Shown: positions 11,104 through 22,452 of the stretch, piece by piece | How the letters are laid out: every line of letters begins with the position of its first letter | Position numbering within the stretch: the stretch's first letter is position 1 | The notes under the pieces: model-generated | Told to the model about the DNA's origin: nothing | What the model saw: only the letters and a program-made list of their open reading frames with translations | Databases searched by the model: none | Program-made: the position numbers and the translations under genes | DNA from: Kordiimonadales bacterium | GTDB taxonomy: Bacteria; Pseudomonadota; Alphaproteobacteria; Sphingomonadales; Kordiimonadaceae | Direction of reading: 5' to 3' | DNA: 64,000 bases | NCBI GenBank assembly: GCA_015485385.1 | Contig: WFTS01000008.1 | Location: 19,959 to 83,958 of the forward strand

Positions 11104-11250
11104 TCTCAATAGAATATATGCCAAGCCGCTAGACAAACTCATGCAATAGCAGACTTCAGGACACGCTGGGCCTCAGGACGAACTGGGCCTCAGGACATAC
11201 CAGACTATAGCAAACCGCGGACTTTAAGAAGTGTAGCCGCTTAGGTGCAA

Positions 11251-11925
11251 TCAGTGATAGCGGCGCATCAAACCAACCAAGCGCCCCTGTACCTCAACAC
11301 GCTGCGCGTCTAACACTTGTGTCTGGTGGTCCGGGTTCGCAGGAACCAGTTCAATATTTTGACCATTATGCTGGAGAGTTTTCAACGTCGCTTCTTCGCG
11401 GTCAACAAGGGCGACAACAACATCCCCGTCACGCGCCGTTTTGCCGCTTTCGATTACCACAGTATCCCCGTCTAAAATTCCAAGACCGATCATGCTGTCG
11501 CCCGATATTTCAAGGGCAAAATAGTCACCGCGCCCAAGCATAGTCTGCGGAATAGCAACAAAGCTGTCACGTTGTTCTAGCGCCTCAATGGGGGTGCCTG
11601 CAGCAATGCGACCGTGCAGAGGAATATCTACAGTCTCAGGTGGGGGGGCAGACGCTTGCCCAAACGCGCCGCTTACTAGATTTGTAGGTGCAGCCTGAAT
11701 TTCTGGCATTTTAACAATTTCTAGCGCCCGCGCTCGGTTGGCCATTCTGCGGATAAAGCCGCGTTCTTCCAAAGCATTGATCAAGCGGTGCACACCAGAT
11801 TTTGATTTCAAACCCAGAGCATCTTTCATTTCATCAAAGGAAGGCGAGACGCCACTGTTAAGCAAGCGGTCATTGATAAACATAAGAAGCTGTTGCTGTT
11901 TTGCAGTTAACATGCGGCCCTCCAA
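11251..11925 (-). CDS. lexA: SOS repressor LexA (likely start at 11913, MLTAKQ)
   Basis: N-terminal winged helix, SGDSMIGLGILDGD catalytic Ser region, SOS box upstream. Confidence 0.96.
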   Translation of the reverse strand: MEGRMLTAKQQQLLMFINDRLLNSGVSPSFDEMKDALGLKSKSGVHRLINALEERGFIRRMANRARALEIVKMPEIQAAPTNLVSGAFGQASAPPPETVDIPLHGRIAAGTPIEALEQRDSFVAIPQTMLGRGDYFALEISGDSMIGLGILDGDTVVIESGKTARDGDVVVALVDREEATLKTLQHNGQNIELVPANPDHQTQVLDAQRVEVQGRLVGLMRRYH

Positions 11926-11941
11926 GCTTTGTTTTCTATAT

Positions 11942-11956
11942 GTTCTCTTTTAGTTC
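11942..11956. promoter_or_regulatory. Alphaproteobacterial SOS box
   Basis: GTTC-TCTTTTA-GTTC, exact match to GTTC-N7-GTTC, just upstream of lexA. Confidence 0.88.
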
Positions 11957-11994
11957 ACCTTTTGGATAAATGTCAAGCCTGTGAGAGATTTTGT

Positions 11995-13188
11995 TTAAAA
12001 TGGGATGAAGGGAACACTGTCCCCAGCGGTGACGGCATCGGCGTTTGGTGGACGCACGATCAAGCCATCAGACTGCGCAAGCACACTAAGTTGGCCACTG
12101 TCTTGTGAGACAGCCGCATCAACATGGCGCTCTCCCGGTCCTCCTATAAGGCGCGCACGCATATAATTTTGGCGGGGACCGTTTGCGGGCAAATCAGTCG
12201 CGCTTGGCAGCTGGATACCGCTTGGCATCGGGGCAGGGCGGCCCATAAGTTTATCAATTAAAGGCAGGAGGAATATGGTCGCACAAACAAAAGCCGAGGC
12301 CGGGTTTCCGGGAAGCCCCAAAATATGTTGTCCGTTCCGTGTTCCAAATATCAAAGGTTTACCGGGCTTCATTGCGACCTTCCAAAAATCCAAGGTCATG
12401 CCCTCAGCGGCAAGAGCCTCTTGCATGTGATCGCGGTCCCCAACGGAAGCACCGCCAATAGTGACAAGAATATCGGCATCTTTAGCGCTGGTAATCGCCC
12501 GGCGTAAACTGTTTATATCATCCCCCGCTTGGCCAAGGTCTATAGCGTCAGCGCCTATGCTGCGGATCATAACCATCAATTGGGGGACCGTGCTGTTTAC
12601 AGTCTCGTGCGGGGCAAATGTGGTTGCCTCTGGCGCAACAAGTTCGTCGCCGGTTGCCAAAAGTGCGATGCGCGGCTGACGAAAAACCATCAAGTGACTG
12701 TGGCCTGCGCTTGCCGCGACACCAAGCGATTTGGCAGTAATATAAGTGCCTGCCTCTAGGACAATTTGCTTTTCCTCGAAATCATAACCCTGAAGGCGGA
12801 TATGGTCCCCGGGCTTTGGTGCAACATCTGTGAAAATCCCCGCTTCAGAAGGGCCGGTATTTTCTTGCATGATCACTTGGTCAGCCCCCTTGGGGACAGC
12901 AGCGCCTGTATAGATGCGAACGGTTTTGCCAGACTGTAAAGAGCCGCTATAGGGGGCCCCCGCAGCACTGACACCGACCAGTTTTAACTGGGTCTCATCG
13001 CCTTTGAGGTCACCACTATTAACAGCGTAACCATCCATGGCGGAAACGTCGCAGCCGGGCTGGGACCGGCGTGCCTTGATTGCCCCGGATAAAACCCGGC
13101 CACCACAGTCAGCAAGTGCAAGCCGTTCTGTGGACAGTGGCACCGCTGGACCAACAATGCGGTCATATGCTGTTTTAACGGAAATCAC
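11995..13188 (-). CDS. moeA: Molybdopterin molybdotransferase MoeA
   Basis: [28 protein letters not shown] motifs. Confidence 0.95.
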   Translation of the reverse strand: MISVKTAYDRIVGPAVPLSTERLALADCGGRVLSGAIKARRSQPGCDVSAMDGYAVNSGDLKGDETQLKLVGVSAAGAPYSGSLQSGKTVRIYTGAAVPKGADQVIMQENTGPSEAGIFTDVAPKPGDHIRLQGYDFEEKQIVLEAGTYITAKSLGVAASAGHSHLMVFRQPRIALLATGDELVAPEATTFAPHETVNSTVPQLMVMIRSIGADAIDLGQAGDDINSLRRAITSAKDADILVTIGGASVGDRDHMQEALAAEGMTLDFWKVAMKPGKPLIFGTRNGQHILGLPGNPASAFVCATIFLLPLIDKLMGRPAPMPSGIQLPSATDLPANGPRQNYMRARLIGGPGERHVDAAVSQDSGQLSVLAQSDGLIVRPPNADAVTAGDSVPFIPF

Positions 13189-13682
13189 TTTCCTGTCGCC
13201 TTAATATTGTTTTCAGCCTCAAAAAGCCCGGATTTTCCGCCGTCTTTCAAAAGCAGCCGTGTAGAGGAAATGACCATGCCTTTATCAACAGCCTTAGCCA
13301 TATCGTAAAGCGTAAGCGCCGCGACCGAGGCAGCCGTTAAGGCTTCCATCTCTACGCCTGTTTGGCCTGAAACTTTCACTTTGGCCTCGATCCGCATTTC
13401 GCTGGCGCTTAAAGGGCTGATGTCGATCTTAACGCTGGTTATGGCCAAAGGGTGGCAAAGCGGGATCAGGTCACTGGTTTTTTTGGCTGCCATAATGCCG
13501 GCTAAGCGAACAGCCGCCAGCACATCGCCTTTGGGCAATTTGTCATCAAGGATCAGTTGCATGGTTTCAGGCTGCATAACAACAATAGTTTCAGCTACAG
13601 CACGCCTGCTGGTGACAGATTTATCGCCGACATCAACCATGTGGGCGGCACCTGTTTCATCAATGTGAGTTAATTTGCTCAT
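13185..13682 (-). CDS. moaC: Cyclic pyranopterin monophosphate synthase MoaC
   Basis: [30 protein letters not shown] motifs. Confidence 0.96.
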   Translation of the reverse strand: MSKLTHIDETGAAHMVDVGDKSVTSRRAVAETIVVMQPETMQLILDDKLPKGDVLAAVRLAGIMAAKKTSDLIPLCHPLAITSVKIDISPLSASEMRIEAKVKVSGQTGVEMEALTAASVAALTLYDMAKAVDKGMVISSTRLLLKDGGKSGLFEAENNIKATGK

Positions 13683-14479
13683 GTGGTTTTCTTTTGTAAA
13701 GCGCGAACGGCAGCTTCTACATCGCTTTGGCGCATGAAAGTTTCGCCGATCAGGAAACAGCCTGCACTGGCCGCCTCACAAGCGCTAAGGTCTGCTTGGT
13801 TGCGTAGACCGGATTCTGCTACCGCGATTTTATCACCGGGAAGCCGAGGTGCAAGACTTAGTGTCGCCTCAAGCGAGACATCCATCGTTTTAAGATTGCG
13901 GTTATTGATGCCTATCAGCGGGGACTTTAGATTTAAAGCGCGGTCAAGCTCGACAGCGTTGTGGACTTCGATCAGAGCATCCATACCATATTGATGAGCG
14001 CAAGCCTCAATCTCTTGTGCCTCTATATCGGATAAGGCGGCCATGATGATCAAGATACAGTCTGCCCCTAAAGCGCGGGCCTCCACCACTTGATAAGGGT
14101 CGATCATGAAATCTTTTCGCAAAACCGGGATTTGAACGGCTGCCCTTGCTTCTTTCAGGTAGGCGTCTTTTCCTTGAAAATAGGGTTCATCCGTTAGAAC
14201 AGACAAACAAGCGGCTCCGCCTCGCTCATAAGCTGATGCAAGCCTCGCTGGATCAAAATCATCTGGCCGGATTAATCCTTTTGAGGGGCTGGCTTTTTTG
14301 ATCTCGCAAATGAAACCGTAGTCGCCGGCATTTCGTTTGTTTTGCAAGGCTTTGATAAAGCCGCGCGGCTGATCTGCTTGGCGCGCCAGAGCTTCCAGCG
14401 TGGTTAAGGATGTTTGTCTCTTTTTTGTGACAATATGTTCAGATTTGGTGTCACATATTTCTTGAAGAATATCAGCCAT
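13679..14479 (-). CDS. trpC: Indole-3-glycerol phosphate synthase
   Basis: [35 protein letters not shown] motifs. Confidence 0.96.
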   Translation of the reverse strand: MADILQEICDTKSEHIVTKKRQTSLTTLEALARQADQPRGFIKALQNKRNAGDYGFICEIKKASPSKGLIRPDDFDPARLASAYERGGAACLSVLTDEPYFQGKDAYLKEARAAVQIPVLRKDFMIDPYQVVEARALGADCILIIMAALSDIEAQEIEACAHQYGMDALIEVHNAVELDRALNLKSPLIGINNRNLKTMDVSLEATLSLAPRLPGDKIAVAESGLRNQADLSACEAASAGCFLIGETFMRQSDVEAAVRALQKKTT

Positions 14480-15509
14480 CCAAAGCCCCTGTGGGTCTGG
14501 TGTTGGTGAAATTTATCCAGTTCTCCAGTGTCACACGCGTGTCACCACAGTCTATCGCTTTGCTTGCGCGGCCAATTCCGGCCTTAAAATCAGATGCAAT
14601 ACCTGCAACAACAAGGGCTGCGGCGGCGTTCATCAACACGATATCGCGGTATGCAGACTGTTTGCCAGCAACCAGCGCGCGGAGGGCGTCAGCGTTTTCC
14701 TTGGCGTCCCCGCCTTTAAGGTCATCCAGTGTTGAAACCGATAGGCCAACATCTTGCGGGCTAAGCTCAAACTCAGTAAATGCGCCGTTTTTTAGCTCTA
14801 CAACATGGGTTTTACCCGTTGTCGTGATTTCATCCAAACCGTCAGACCCATGGACAACCCACACATGCTCACTGCCTAGTTTGGCAAGAACCTGTGCCAT
14901 TGGGTGCAGCCATTTTTTGTCAAAAACCCCAAGAATCTGCCGTTTTGTCCCAGCCGGGTTTGCCAAGGGCCCGAGAAGATTAAATATGGTGCGAAGCTGT
15001 AATGACCCCCTTGCGGGTGCCACATGGCGCATGGCTTTATGATGGGCTGGCGCGAACATAAACGCGAAATTATTGGCCCGAAGGCTTGCTTCATTTTGCT
15101 CTGATGTCAGTTCCAGATTGGCGCCAAGGGCCATCAAAACGTCTGCTGAGCCTGATTTTGAAGAAACAGAGCGATTGCCGTGCTTTGCCACCGTGGCGCC
15201 TGCAGACGCTGCAACCAGAGCCGCTGCCGTTGATATATTATAGGTGCCGATACCGTCGCCGCCCGTACCGCATGTATCAACGCTGCCCTCAGGGGCCTCT
15301 AGCGGCGTTGCGCGTGCGCGTAAAACCCTTGCCCCACCAACGATTTCATCGACAGTTTCCCCGCGCAGCCTCAGCGCCATAATGAAAGCAGCCATCTGCG
15401 CCAAATCTGCTGATCCCGACATAATGATGTTAAAAGCTTCTTCTGCGCGCGCTTCGCTTAGACGTGCGCCGTCCGCCAAATCTGCAAGAATGGGCCGGAG
15501 ATCAAGCAT
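14472..15509 (-). CDS. trpD: Anthranilate phosphoribosyltransferase
   Basis: DTCGTGGDGIGTYNIST, KHGNRSVSSKSGSAD motifs. Confidence 0.97.
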   Translation of the reverse strand: MLDLRPILADLADGARLSEARAEEAFNIIMSGSADLAQMAAFIMALRLRGETVDEIVGGARVLRARATPLEAPEGSVDTCGTGGDGIGTYNISTAAALVAASAGATVAKHGNRSVSSKSGSADVLMALGANLELTSEQNEASLRANNFAFMFAPAHHKAMRHVAPARGSLQLRTIFNLLGPLANPAGTKRQILGVFDKKWLHPMAQVLAKLGSEHVWVVHGSDGLDEITTTGKTHVVELKNGAFTEFELSPQDVGLSVSTLDDLKGGDAKENADALRALVAGKQSAYRDIVLMNAAAALVVAGIASDFKAGIGRASKAIDCGDTRVTLENWINFTNTRPTGALDG

Positions 15510-16119
15510 GTTTACTGGCCTTAGCCTTGCATATATTCATAAAATTTTCCAATAGCTTATGGCCGTATTCTGATGCGATACTTTCGGGGTGGAATTGAAC
15601 CCCATACAGATCGTAATCCTTATGTTGAAGGCCCATTATTAAGCCGTCTTTCGTTTCTGCGGTAACAATAAGGCTGTTGGGCAAGCTGGCACGGTCAACA
15701 ATAAGCGAATGATAGCGTGTTGCCAAATAAGGCGAAGGGATATCTTTAAAAATCCCTGTGCTGTTGTGGGAAATTTCACTGGTTTTACCGTGCATCACAT
15801 GGGGGGCGCGCACAACAGACCCGCCAAAAACCTGACCGATAGTCTGGTGGCCAAGGCAAACACCAAGTAAAGGAATATTGCCTTTAGCCTCTTTGACTAA
15901 ATCGAGGCAAATCCCGGCTTGATCTGGTGTGCAGGGCCCCGGGCTTAGGATAATCCCTAGCGGATCCTTGGCTATCACTTCGTCAGGGGTGATCTGATCA
16001 TTGCGCCAAACCTCAACATCTGCACCCAATTCTTCAAGATAATGGTACAAATTGTAAGTAAAGCTGTCGTAGTTATCGATCAGGATATACATTGGGTTTG
16101 CCGTATAATTATGAACCAA
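15502..16119 (-). CDS. trpG: Anthranilate synthase component II, glutamine amidotransferase (likely start at 16092)
   Basis: DNYDSFTYNLYHY, GVCLGHQTIGQ, QFHPESIASE motifs. Confidence 0.95.
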   Translation of the reverse strand: MVHNYTANPMYILIDNYDSFTYNLYHYLEELGADVEVWRNDQITPDEVIAKDPLGIILSPGPCTPDQAGICLDLVKEAKGNIPLLGVCLGHQTIGQVFGGSVVRAPHVMHGKTSEISHNSTGIFKDIPSPYLATRYHSLIVDRASLPNSLIVTAETKDGLIMGLQHKDYDLYGVQFHPESIASEYGHKLLENFMNICKAKASKHA

Positions 16120-16189
16120 GAGTGGACATTGCGTTTTTCAATCAGATTGTCAATGCCAGACACGGCTACGCCCTGCAATTAAACATATA

Positions 16190-17428
16190 GTGACCATTAA
16201 ATTTATGCCCCATAAACCGACTAGATCCTTTTTTGAACGGCTCAATCAGTCTTTTACCGACAGCCGCTGGCAAAGCTATAAACGCTTTGCTTTGTGGGGA
16301 TATGGTGTGGTGGTCACACTGGTTCTCGCGTCCATGCTGTATGTTTTAAGCCTTGATCTGCCACAGACTGAGGGTCACGGAACAGTTGTCCATCAGGCAG
16401 CGGAAAACCAAGCCGTCCTTAGAGGGAGGGAGGCTGAAAACATCTATAATAAGCCTGCAGATAGTATGTCAGCAGGTCTAGCGAAAGAGACTGTAAGCCT
16501 GCTTGACGGGGGTGCAAAACCAAATGGGGACGCAAATTTAGATAGAGACGAAAGCGCAGATAAGCGAGCAAAACCTGATAGCGAAACGTTGGCAACGCTG
16601 GCATCAAAGGACGGGTCAATCACCATACCGGTGAAAGATATTGAGGCGATCTTACCAATCCCACAGGCGTCTGAACCTGCTTGGCGCACTTATGCCGCTA
16701 ATTGGACACAGAAGGGCCGAAAGCATATCGCCATTGTGATTGATGATTTAGGCCTTGATCAAGATATGAGCAAACAGCTTGCCCTTTTGGAGGGGCCGTT
16801 GACTTTGTCTTTCCTTCCGTACGCCGACGATATTAGGAGGCAAACTAAGTTGCTGCGTCAAAGAGGACACGAATTGATGGTGCATCTTCCTATGCAGCCG
16901 AAAGCCGTAACAGCTGATCCGGGGCCAAACGCACTTTTAGAGGATATTACTCCTGCTGAATTTGAACGGCGGTTGCAGTGGAATTTAGAGCGCTTCACAG
17001 GTTTTGTCGGTGTCAACAACCATATGGGCAGCGCGCTTACGGAAGATGCGGGGCTTATGGTGCGCGTGATGGTACAGTTGCGCAAGCGGGGCTATTTGTT
17101 TCTTGATAGCCTAACATCCCCAAATAGTGTTGGCTCTAGCGCAGCGCGCGCAACGGGCGTTCCCTATATTGAGCGCGATGTTTTCCTTGATAACGAGCGT
17201 AGTTTATCCGCTATTTTAGCGCAGCTTAAAAAAACTGAAGATATTGCTGCCATGCGGGGCTATGCCGTTGCAATTGGGCATCCTTACCCGGAAACCTTGA
17301 AGGCCTTGCAGTTTTGGTCAGCAAAATTAAACAGGCATACATTCAGCTTAGTGCCGGTTAGCCAGTTGGTGGCACAGCGTAGTGCGGCTGAAAAACTAGC
17401 AGAAATGAAAAAGGCGACAGGCCCTTGA
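16190..17428 (+). CDS. Divergent polysaccharide deacetylase family protein (YibQ/DUF610-like)
   Basis: N-terminal TM helix; IAIVIDDLGLD, HLPMQPK, NNHMGSALTED motifs. Confidence 0.85.
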   Translation: MTIKFMPHKPTRSFFERLNQSFTDSRWQSYKRFALWGYGVVVTLVLASMLYVLSLDLPQTEGHGTVVHQAAENQAVLRGREAENIYNKPADSMSAGLAKETVSLLDGGAKPNGDANLDRDESADKRAKPDSETLATLASKDGSITIPVKDIEAILPIPQASEPAWRTYAANWTQKGRKHIAIVIDDLGLDQDMSKQLALLEGPLTLSFLPYADDIRRQTKLLRQRGHELMVHLPMQPKAVTADPGPNALLEDITPAEFERRLQWNLERFTGFVGVNNHMGSALTEDAGLMVRVMVQLRKRGYLFLDSLTSPNSVGSSAARATGVPYIERDVFLDNERSLSAILAQLKKTEDIAAMRGYAVAIGHPYPETLKALQFWSAKLNRHTFSLVPVSQLVAQRSAAEKLAEMKKATGP

Positions 17429-17464
17429 TGTCATGCGTTAGAGCCAGCCTAAAGCACAGGCACA

Positions 17465-18988
17465 TTAGCCCCGATTAGATCCTGCGAAACGAAGGGCTTC
17501 TTTCGCGGCAACAACCAGGGCCCGTGCTTTTTGGTGGCACTCTTGATATTCAGATTCTGGGTCACTGTCGGCAACGACACCGGCACCGGCCTGCACATGC
17601 ATTACGCCGTCTTTAACAATCGCAGTTCTAAGGACTATCGCACTATCCATTGCGCCGTTTGCGCTGAAATAACCTACGCTTCCAGCGTATGGGCCGCGGG
17701 CCTCAGTTTCTAATTCGTCGATGATTTCCATCGCTCGGATTTTAGGGGCGCCAGAGACCGTACCCGCAGGAAAACCCGCAGACAGAGCATCAATTGCATC
17801 ATAACGAGGGTCTATTTCCCCGACCACGTTCGAGACGATATGCATCACATGAGAATAAAGCTCGATGGTGTTGCGCGCTGTTACTTTGACCGAGCCTTTT
17901 TGGGCCACGCGCCCCACATCATTTCGCCCTAAATCCAACAGCATCAAATGTTCGGACATTTCTTTGGGGTCTGAAAGTAGATCAGCGGCAAGACTATCGT
18001 CTTCAGCGGGGCCGTCTCCCCGTTTTCTGGTGCCTGCGATTGGGCGAATGGTCACTTCATTATCGCGCAGCCGCACAAGAATTTCAGGGCTAGAGCCAAC
18101 GATCGCAAAATCCTCAAACGCGAGATGATACATGAAAGGGGATGGGTTTGTACGCCGCAAAGCGCGGTAAAGCGAAAAGGGCGGTAACTCAAAGGGCATG
18201 GAAAAGCGCTGGCTAAGAACCACCTGAAAAATATCGCCAGATAAGATGTAATCTTTGGCTTTGGCAATCATATCATGGAAGCGCTCACGCGTGGTATTGG
18301 ACCGCGCCTCTTCAATTTTTGGAAGCGCAATCGACGGAACCACCGGAATGGGGGCGTCCAAGCGCTCGAGCATTGCCTCTAGCCGTTGTTGGGCCGCAGT
18401 GTATGCAGTTGCCGCATCCGTACTAGGGTCGGGCCTGACAGGCGTTACAAGTGTGATCAAGTTGGTGACACTGTCAAAAATAGCCATAATCGTGGCGCGC
18501 ACAAAAATAGATGTCGCCATACCAAGCGGGTCAGGCTTGGCTGGGCCCAGGGTTTCCATCTGACGCACCATATCGTAGGCCATATAGCCTACAAGCCCAG
18601 CAGCCATTGGGGGCAGGGGATGTGGCAGGTCGATCAGGCTTTCAGCCAGAAGGCCCCTCAGAGCATCAAGGGGGGGGCCCTCTACTGTTTCATATATGTT
18701 TGCACCGCCGGTATCGGCATTTCGGCAAATGCTTGTACCGGACGGATCATTTTTCCAGATGATATCCGGGCGCAGGCCAATGATAGAATAGCGCCCCCGT
18801 GCCTCGCCGCCTTCAACAGATTCTAACAAAAAGCTGTAAGGCTCGTTCGTTGCTAATTTTAAGTAAGCGGAAACCGGCGTATCCAGATCAGCCACAAGTG
18901 TCGTTGAGACAACTTGTGGCTTTTCCAAGCGATAGCGTTTTGCAAACTCATCCATCAAACGACATCTATTGCTGTGGATTTTCAGCAA
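17465..18988 (-). CDS. trpE: Anthranilate synthase component I (likely start at 18955)
   Basis: Chorismate-binding motifs GDIFQVVLSQRF, RPIAGTRKRG, GAPKIRAMEIIDELE. Confidence 0.96.
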   Translation of the reverse strand: MLKIHSNRCRLMDEFAKRYRLEKPQVVSTTLVADLDTPVSAYLKLATNEPYSFLLESVEGGEARGRYSIIGLRPDIIWKNDPSGTSICRNADTGGANIYETVEGPPLDALRGLLAESLIDLPHPLPPMAAGLVGYMAYDMVRQMETLGPAKPDPLGMATSIFVRATIMAIFDSVTNLITLVTPVRPDPSTDAATAYTAAQQRLEAMLERLDAPIPVVPSIALPKIEEARSNTTRERFHDMIAKAKDYILSGDIFQVVLSQRFSMPFELPPFSLYRALRRTNPSPFMYHLAFEDFAIVGSSPEILVRLRDNEVTIRPIAGTRKRGDGPAEDDSLAADLLSDPKEMSEHLMLLDLGRNDVGRVAQKGSVKVTARNTIELYSHVMHIVSNVVGEIDPRYDAIDALSAGFPAGTVSGAPKIRAMEIIDELETEARGPYAGSVGYFSANGAMDSAIVLRTAIVKDGVMHVQAGAGVVADSDPESEYQECHQKARALVVAAKEALRFAGSNRG

Positions 18989-20894
18989 ACAGGCTTTGCT
19001 GCAACACAGTGTTTATTGTGACGTCATAATTATTTAGCAAGTAGGCTTGATACTGAGCAAACACATCATTGGTCATATCGTCGTTCAGCTTTGCTTGCAG
19101 TGTGTCAACGGCAGCAGTGTTTTTCTGCGGATCGCCCGGTTTGATAGCATTCACTTTAACGACAATATAACCATTGCCGTCGTCTGCCCGGTTAAAATCA
19201 ATATCATTGACACCAAGATCAAATATTAATCTGCGGATAGATGGCGACAGAGACGATGATTTATCGCCGGTACGCCCTATGTTTTTGGCGGAAAAGGATG
19301 TGATATCAAGCGCAAGCGCGATTGTTTCAGCGTCTTCTCCGGCTGCAAGCCTCGCTTTTGCGTCTTCTGCAATTTCAGATGCTTTTGCCAATTGTTGTTC
19401 TTGAACCCAAGCTTTGCGAATGTCGTCTTCAACATCCTCAAATGGCTTGTCTTGAGGCTCGGTGATCTCGGTCACATCAACAAGAAAAAAGCCTTTAGCG
19501 CTATCGCTAGGGTCTAGTGGAATGATGTCAGGGTCACCACTGCTTTCATTAGAAAAAGCTTCCTGCAAGATACGGCCTTCTGTTTCAAGGGTTACAGCAG
19601 GCTGTCCACTAGGCAGCAATCCACGGCTGTCAACGTTTGATACGCTAGCCAGCGGTAGCTTTACAATTTTGGCAATGTCAGACAATTCAGAAGCTTCGCC
19701 CATTGCGTCTGATATAGCCTTATCCATGTCATACATGCGGTCTTCAGCTTCAAACTCTTTTAGGAATGAGGTCAGTTCGTCACGCACGTCGTCCAGTGTT
19801 TTTTCCACAGCTGGGGTGATAGAGACCACTTTAAACACATTCCATCCGCCAAAGCCTTCAAGTGGCTCGCTAACACCGTTCAGCGGTAGACTGAATATCT
19901 TTGCCGCAGCATCGTCGCCGTAATCTGGAACCAATTCTGACTGCTTAAAGGTGCCGAGCTCGATTTCCTCAGCGGTGAAGGCTGATACTGAAGCGCCAGC
20001 CTCAACAAAGTCGGCCCCGGCTTGAATTGCGACCAAAAAGGCTTCAGCCGCCGCTTTGTCTGGGAAGCTTACTTGTTGCAGGCCTCGTTGTTCTGGAATG
20101 ATATAATCGCGAGCACGGCTTTTATATTCTTCCTCAATTTTTTCCTCATCAAGTTCGATATCCCCCATGAACTGCTGGGGTGTTACGAGAATATAATTGT
20201 ATGAGCGCCTCTGAGGTGTGCGGTACGAGCCTTTGTTGGCTTCATAATATGTCTGTAGGTCTTCTTCTGTTGGAGTTGGGATGTTGGTAATGTCCCCAGC
20301 TTTGATGTCAAATAATGTGGCATCACGCAGTTCCTGCTGCCATACATAAAGCGCTTCTGCATATTGGCGAGGCATCCTGTTTTTAGCCTCAAACGATTGT
20401 ATCAGATTGCGCTGAGAGATAGTGTTGCGGATTTCGCTCATGAAAGTGTTGCGGGTCATCCCTGTTTGCTGGAGCACCTGAAGAATCATTTCCTTGCTTA
20501 GGGTTCCGTCTGGCAGAACAAACCCTTCGTATGATTCTAATTCTTTGCGCAGTAAAGTGTTACTGGCACGCAAACCAAGCTGCGATAGATGCTCAACCAC
20601 AGAGCTTTCCGCTATCATTTGCTGCAAGACTTGCTGATCGAGACGCATCATCCGGATCAATTGCGGGGCCGTGTATTGAGCACCAAATTGCGCTTGCAAG
20701 GCCTGCGCTCGATTTTGAACCCGGCGGTAATAGGTTTCTGTGGAAACAGGAGTATCCCCAACAGAAGCAACCTGTTGGTTATCACTATTGAAGGCGCTGG
20801 AGCCAATACCAAAGATCGCGAACGAGCCAATTAGCACACCCAACAAAATAGTCACAAAAATGGAGTCTAAACCTCCACGTAATTTGAGCAGCAT
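18966..20894 (-). CDS. SurA N-terminal/PpiD-like peptidyl-prolyl isomerase
   Basis: Single N-terminal TM (IFVTILLGVLIGSFAIFGIG) plus SurA_N and PPIC-like regions; placed upstream of trpE. Confidence 0.85.
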   Translation of the reverse strand: MLLKLRGGLDSIFVTILLGVLIGSFAIFGIGSSAFNSDNQQVASVGDTPVSTETYYRRVQNRAQALQAQFGAQYTAPQLIRMMRLDQQVLQQMIAESSVVEHLSQLGLRASNTLLRKELESYEGFVLPDGTLSKEMILQVLQQTGMTRNTFMSEIRNTISQRNLIQSFEAKNRMPRQYAEALYVWQQELRDATLFDIKAGDITNIPTPTEEDLQTYYEANKGSYRTPQRRSYNYILVTPQQFMGDIELDEEKIEEEYKSRARDYIIPEQRGLQQVSFPDKAAAEAFLVAIQAGADFVEAGASVSAFTAEEIELGTFKQSELVPDYGDDAAAKIFSLPLNGVSEPLEGFGGWNVFKVVSITPAVEKTLDDVRDELTSFLKEFEAEDRMYDMDKAISDAMGEASELSDIAKIVKLPLASVSNVDSRGLLPSGQPAVTLETEGRILQEAFSNESSGDPDIIPLDPSDSAKGFFLVDVTEITEPQDKPFEDVEDDIRKAWVQEQQLAKASEIAEDAKARLAAGEDAETIALALDITSFSAKNIGRTGDKSSSLSPSIRRLIFDLGVNDIDFNRADDGNGYIVVKVNAIKPGDPQKNTAAVDTLQAKLNDDMTNDVFAQYQAYLLNNYDVTINTVLQQSLFAENPQQ

Positions 20895-21098
20895 GCACCC
20901 GGCTCCCGTCGTGTTAAAATTTTTACAGCATTTGAAACAGCATTAAGCTGTTCAGGTCATATAGGGCGCGCATCATAAGCATGCAATTCGCAGGTCGCAA
21001 CCAATGATATTGCAGAATTTCCCGGCTGGTGTGCGGCTATTAATTTTGCTAAGCCTTACTGACGAAAAACATATACGAAAAAAAGGTAACAATTCCCA

Positions 21099-21854
21099 AT
21101 GCAAAAACCTCATCCACTGGTTGCTGGCAACTGGAAAATGAACGGTGTAACCGCCAGTCATGCTGAACTTGAAGCTCTGAGTACTTTATTGAAAACAGAT
21201 AGCCCTGCGGAGTGTGAAGTGCTGATTTGCCCACCAGCCACGCTTATCGCATCGTCATCAAATATGGGCTTGTCCGCGATTAAAATTGGGGCGCAGGATT
21301 GCCATTCTGAGGTTTCTGGGGCTCATACCGGTGATATTTCAGCGGTGATGCTGAAGGATGCAGGTGCAGACTATGTCATTGTGGGCCATTCAGAACGCAG
21401 GGCTGATCACGACGAATCCAGTGATTTGATCAATGCAAAAACCAAAGCGGTTCATAATGCAGGCCTTAGGGCTATTGTTTGTGTGGGGGAAACCGATGCG
21501 GAGAGAGTGGCCGGCGATACCTCCACCGTTGTTCTGGGTCAGCTTTTAGTCTCACTGCCAGATAGTTGTACGTCCGAAAATACCGTGATTGGCTACGAAC
21601 CTGTTTGGGCGATAGGCACAGGCAAAACCCCTACAGTTGAGGACGTGGCAGACATTCACACTGAAATTCGGACCGCCCTGACCGAGAGGTTCGGTGAGGA
21701 CGGCGCTATGTTCAGGATCATCTATGGTGGCTCGGTAAAGCCATCAAACGCCAAAGAGCTTATGGCGGCTCTAAATGTGGACGGGGCTTTGGTTGGTGGT
21801 GCAAGCCTGAAGGCGACAGACTTTAATGGCATTATCGCTGCTTACAGGGCATAA
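21099..21854 (+). CDS. tpiA: Triosephosphate isomerase
   Basis: [36 protein letters not shown] motifs. Confidence 0.97.
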   Translation: MQKPHPLVAGNWKMNGVTASHAELEALSTLLKTDSPAECEVLICPPATLIASSSNMGLSAIKIGAQDCHSEVSGAHTGDISAVMLKDAGADYVIVGHSERRADHDESSDLINAKTKAVHNAGLRAIVCVGETDAERVAGDTSTVVLGQLLVSLPDSCTSENTVIGYEPVWAIGTGKTPTVEDVADIHTEIRTALTERFGEDGAMFRIIYGGSVKPSNAKELMAALNVDGALVGGASLKATDFNGIIAAYRA

Positions 21855-21963
21855 ATTAAGCCTTGGCAAAAGCCCCGCTATGGGATAGAAACCGCGCTTT
21901 AATTCTTGGGCAAAATTTGTATAGTCGTTTGTGAGCTATACAAAGCATGATTAGGAACCCTTC

Positions 21964-22296
21964 ATGGAAACGATTTTCCTGACAATTCATACGATTGTAG
22001 CGATTGCCCTAGTGGCCACTATATTGCTGCAACGCTCTGAGGGCGGTGCGCTTGGCATTGGAAGTGGGTCTGGTGGCTTGATGTCTGCGCGCGGCGCTGG
22101 CGATGCGCTTACCAAAACAACCAAATGGCTGGCGATTGTCTTTTTGGCAAACGCGCTGTTTCTTGGCTGGCTTGCTGCAAACAAAACCGATGATCTGGAT
22201 GCGGTAACAAGTGAGATACCGCTTGAGCAACCGGCAGAGCAAACCGACGATCAACTGCCTGATCCGCAAGACTTACCAGAGCCAGGCGAGGGATAA
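21964..22296 (+). CDS. secG: Preprotein translocase subunit SecG
   Basis: Two TM segments with LLQRSEGGALGIGSGSGGLMSARG. Confidence 0.92.
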   Translation: METIFLTIHTIVAIALVATILLQRSEGGALGIGSGSGGLMSARGAGDALTKTTKWLAIVFLANALFLGWLAANKTDDLDAVTSEIPLEQPAEQTDDQLPDPQDLPEPGEG

Positions 22297-22303
22297 GAGA
22301 CAG

Positions 22304-22335
22304 AAAAACGGGGGCCAAGTGCCTCCGTTTCTTTA
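22304..22335 (+). terminator. Rho-independent-type terminator after secG
   Basis: AAACGGGGGC-caagt-GCCTCCGTTT hairpin followed by T-rich sequence. Confidence 0.65.
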
Positions 22336-22452
22336 TTTGAGACTGTTTGTTTTATTTAGACTGTTGAGTTTTTACACACAAAGTATCTGTGTATAGTGTA
22401 ATTCATTGGCATGCCTTTTGGTGGGCTGATATTTTTGGGTAAGAGGGGCGGT

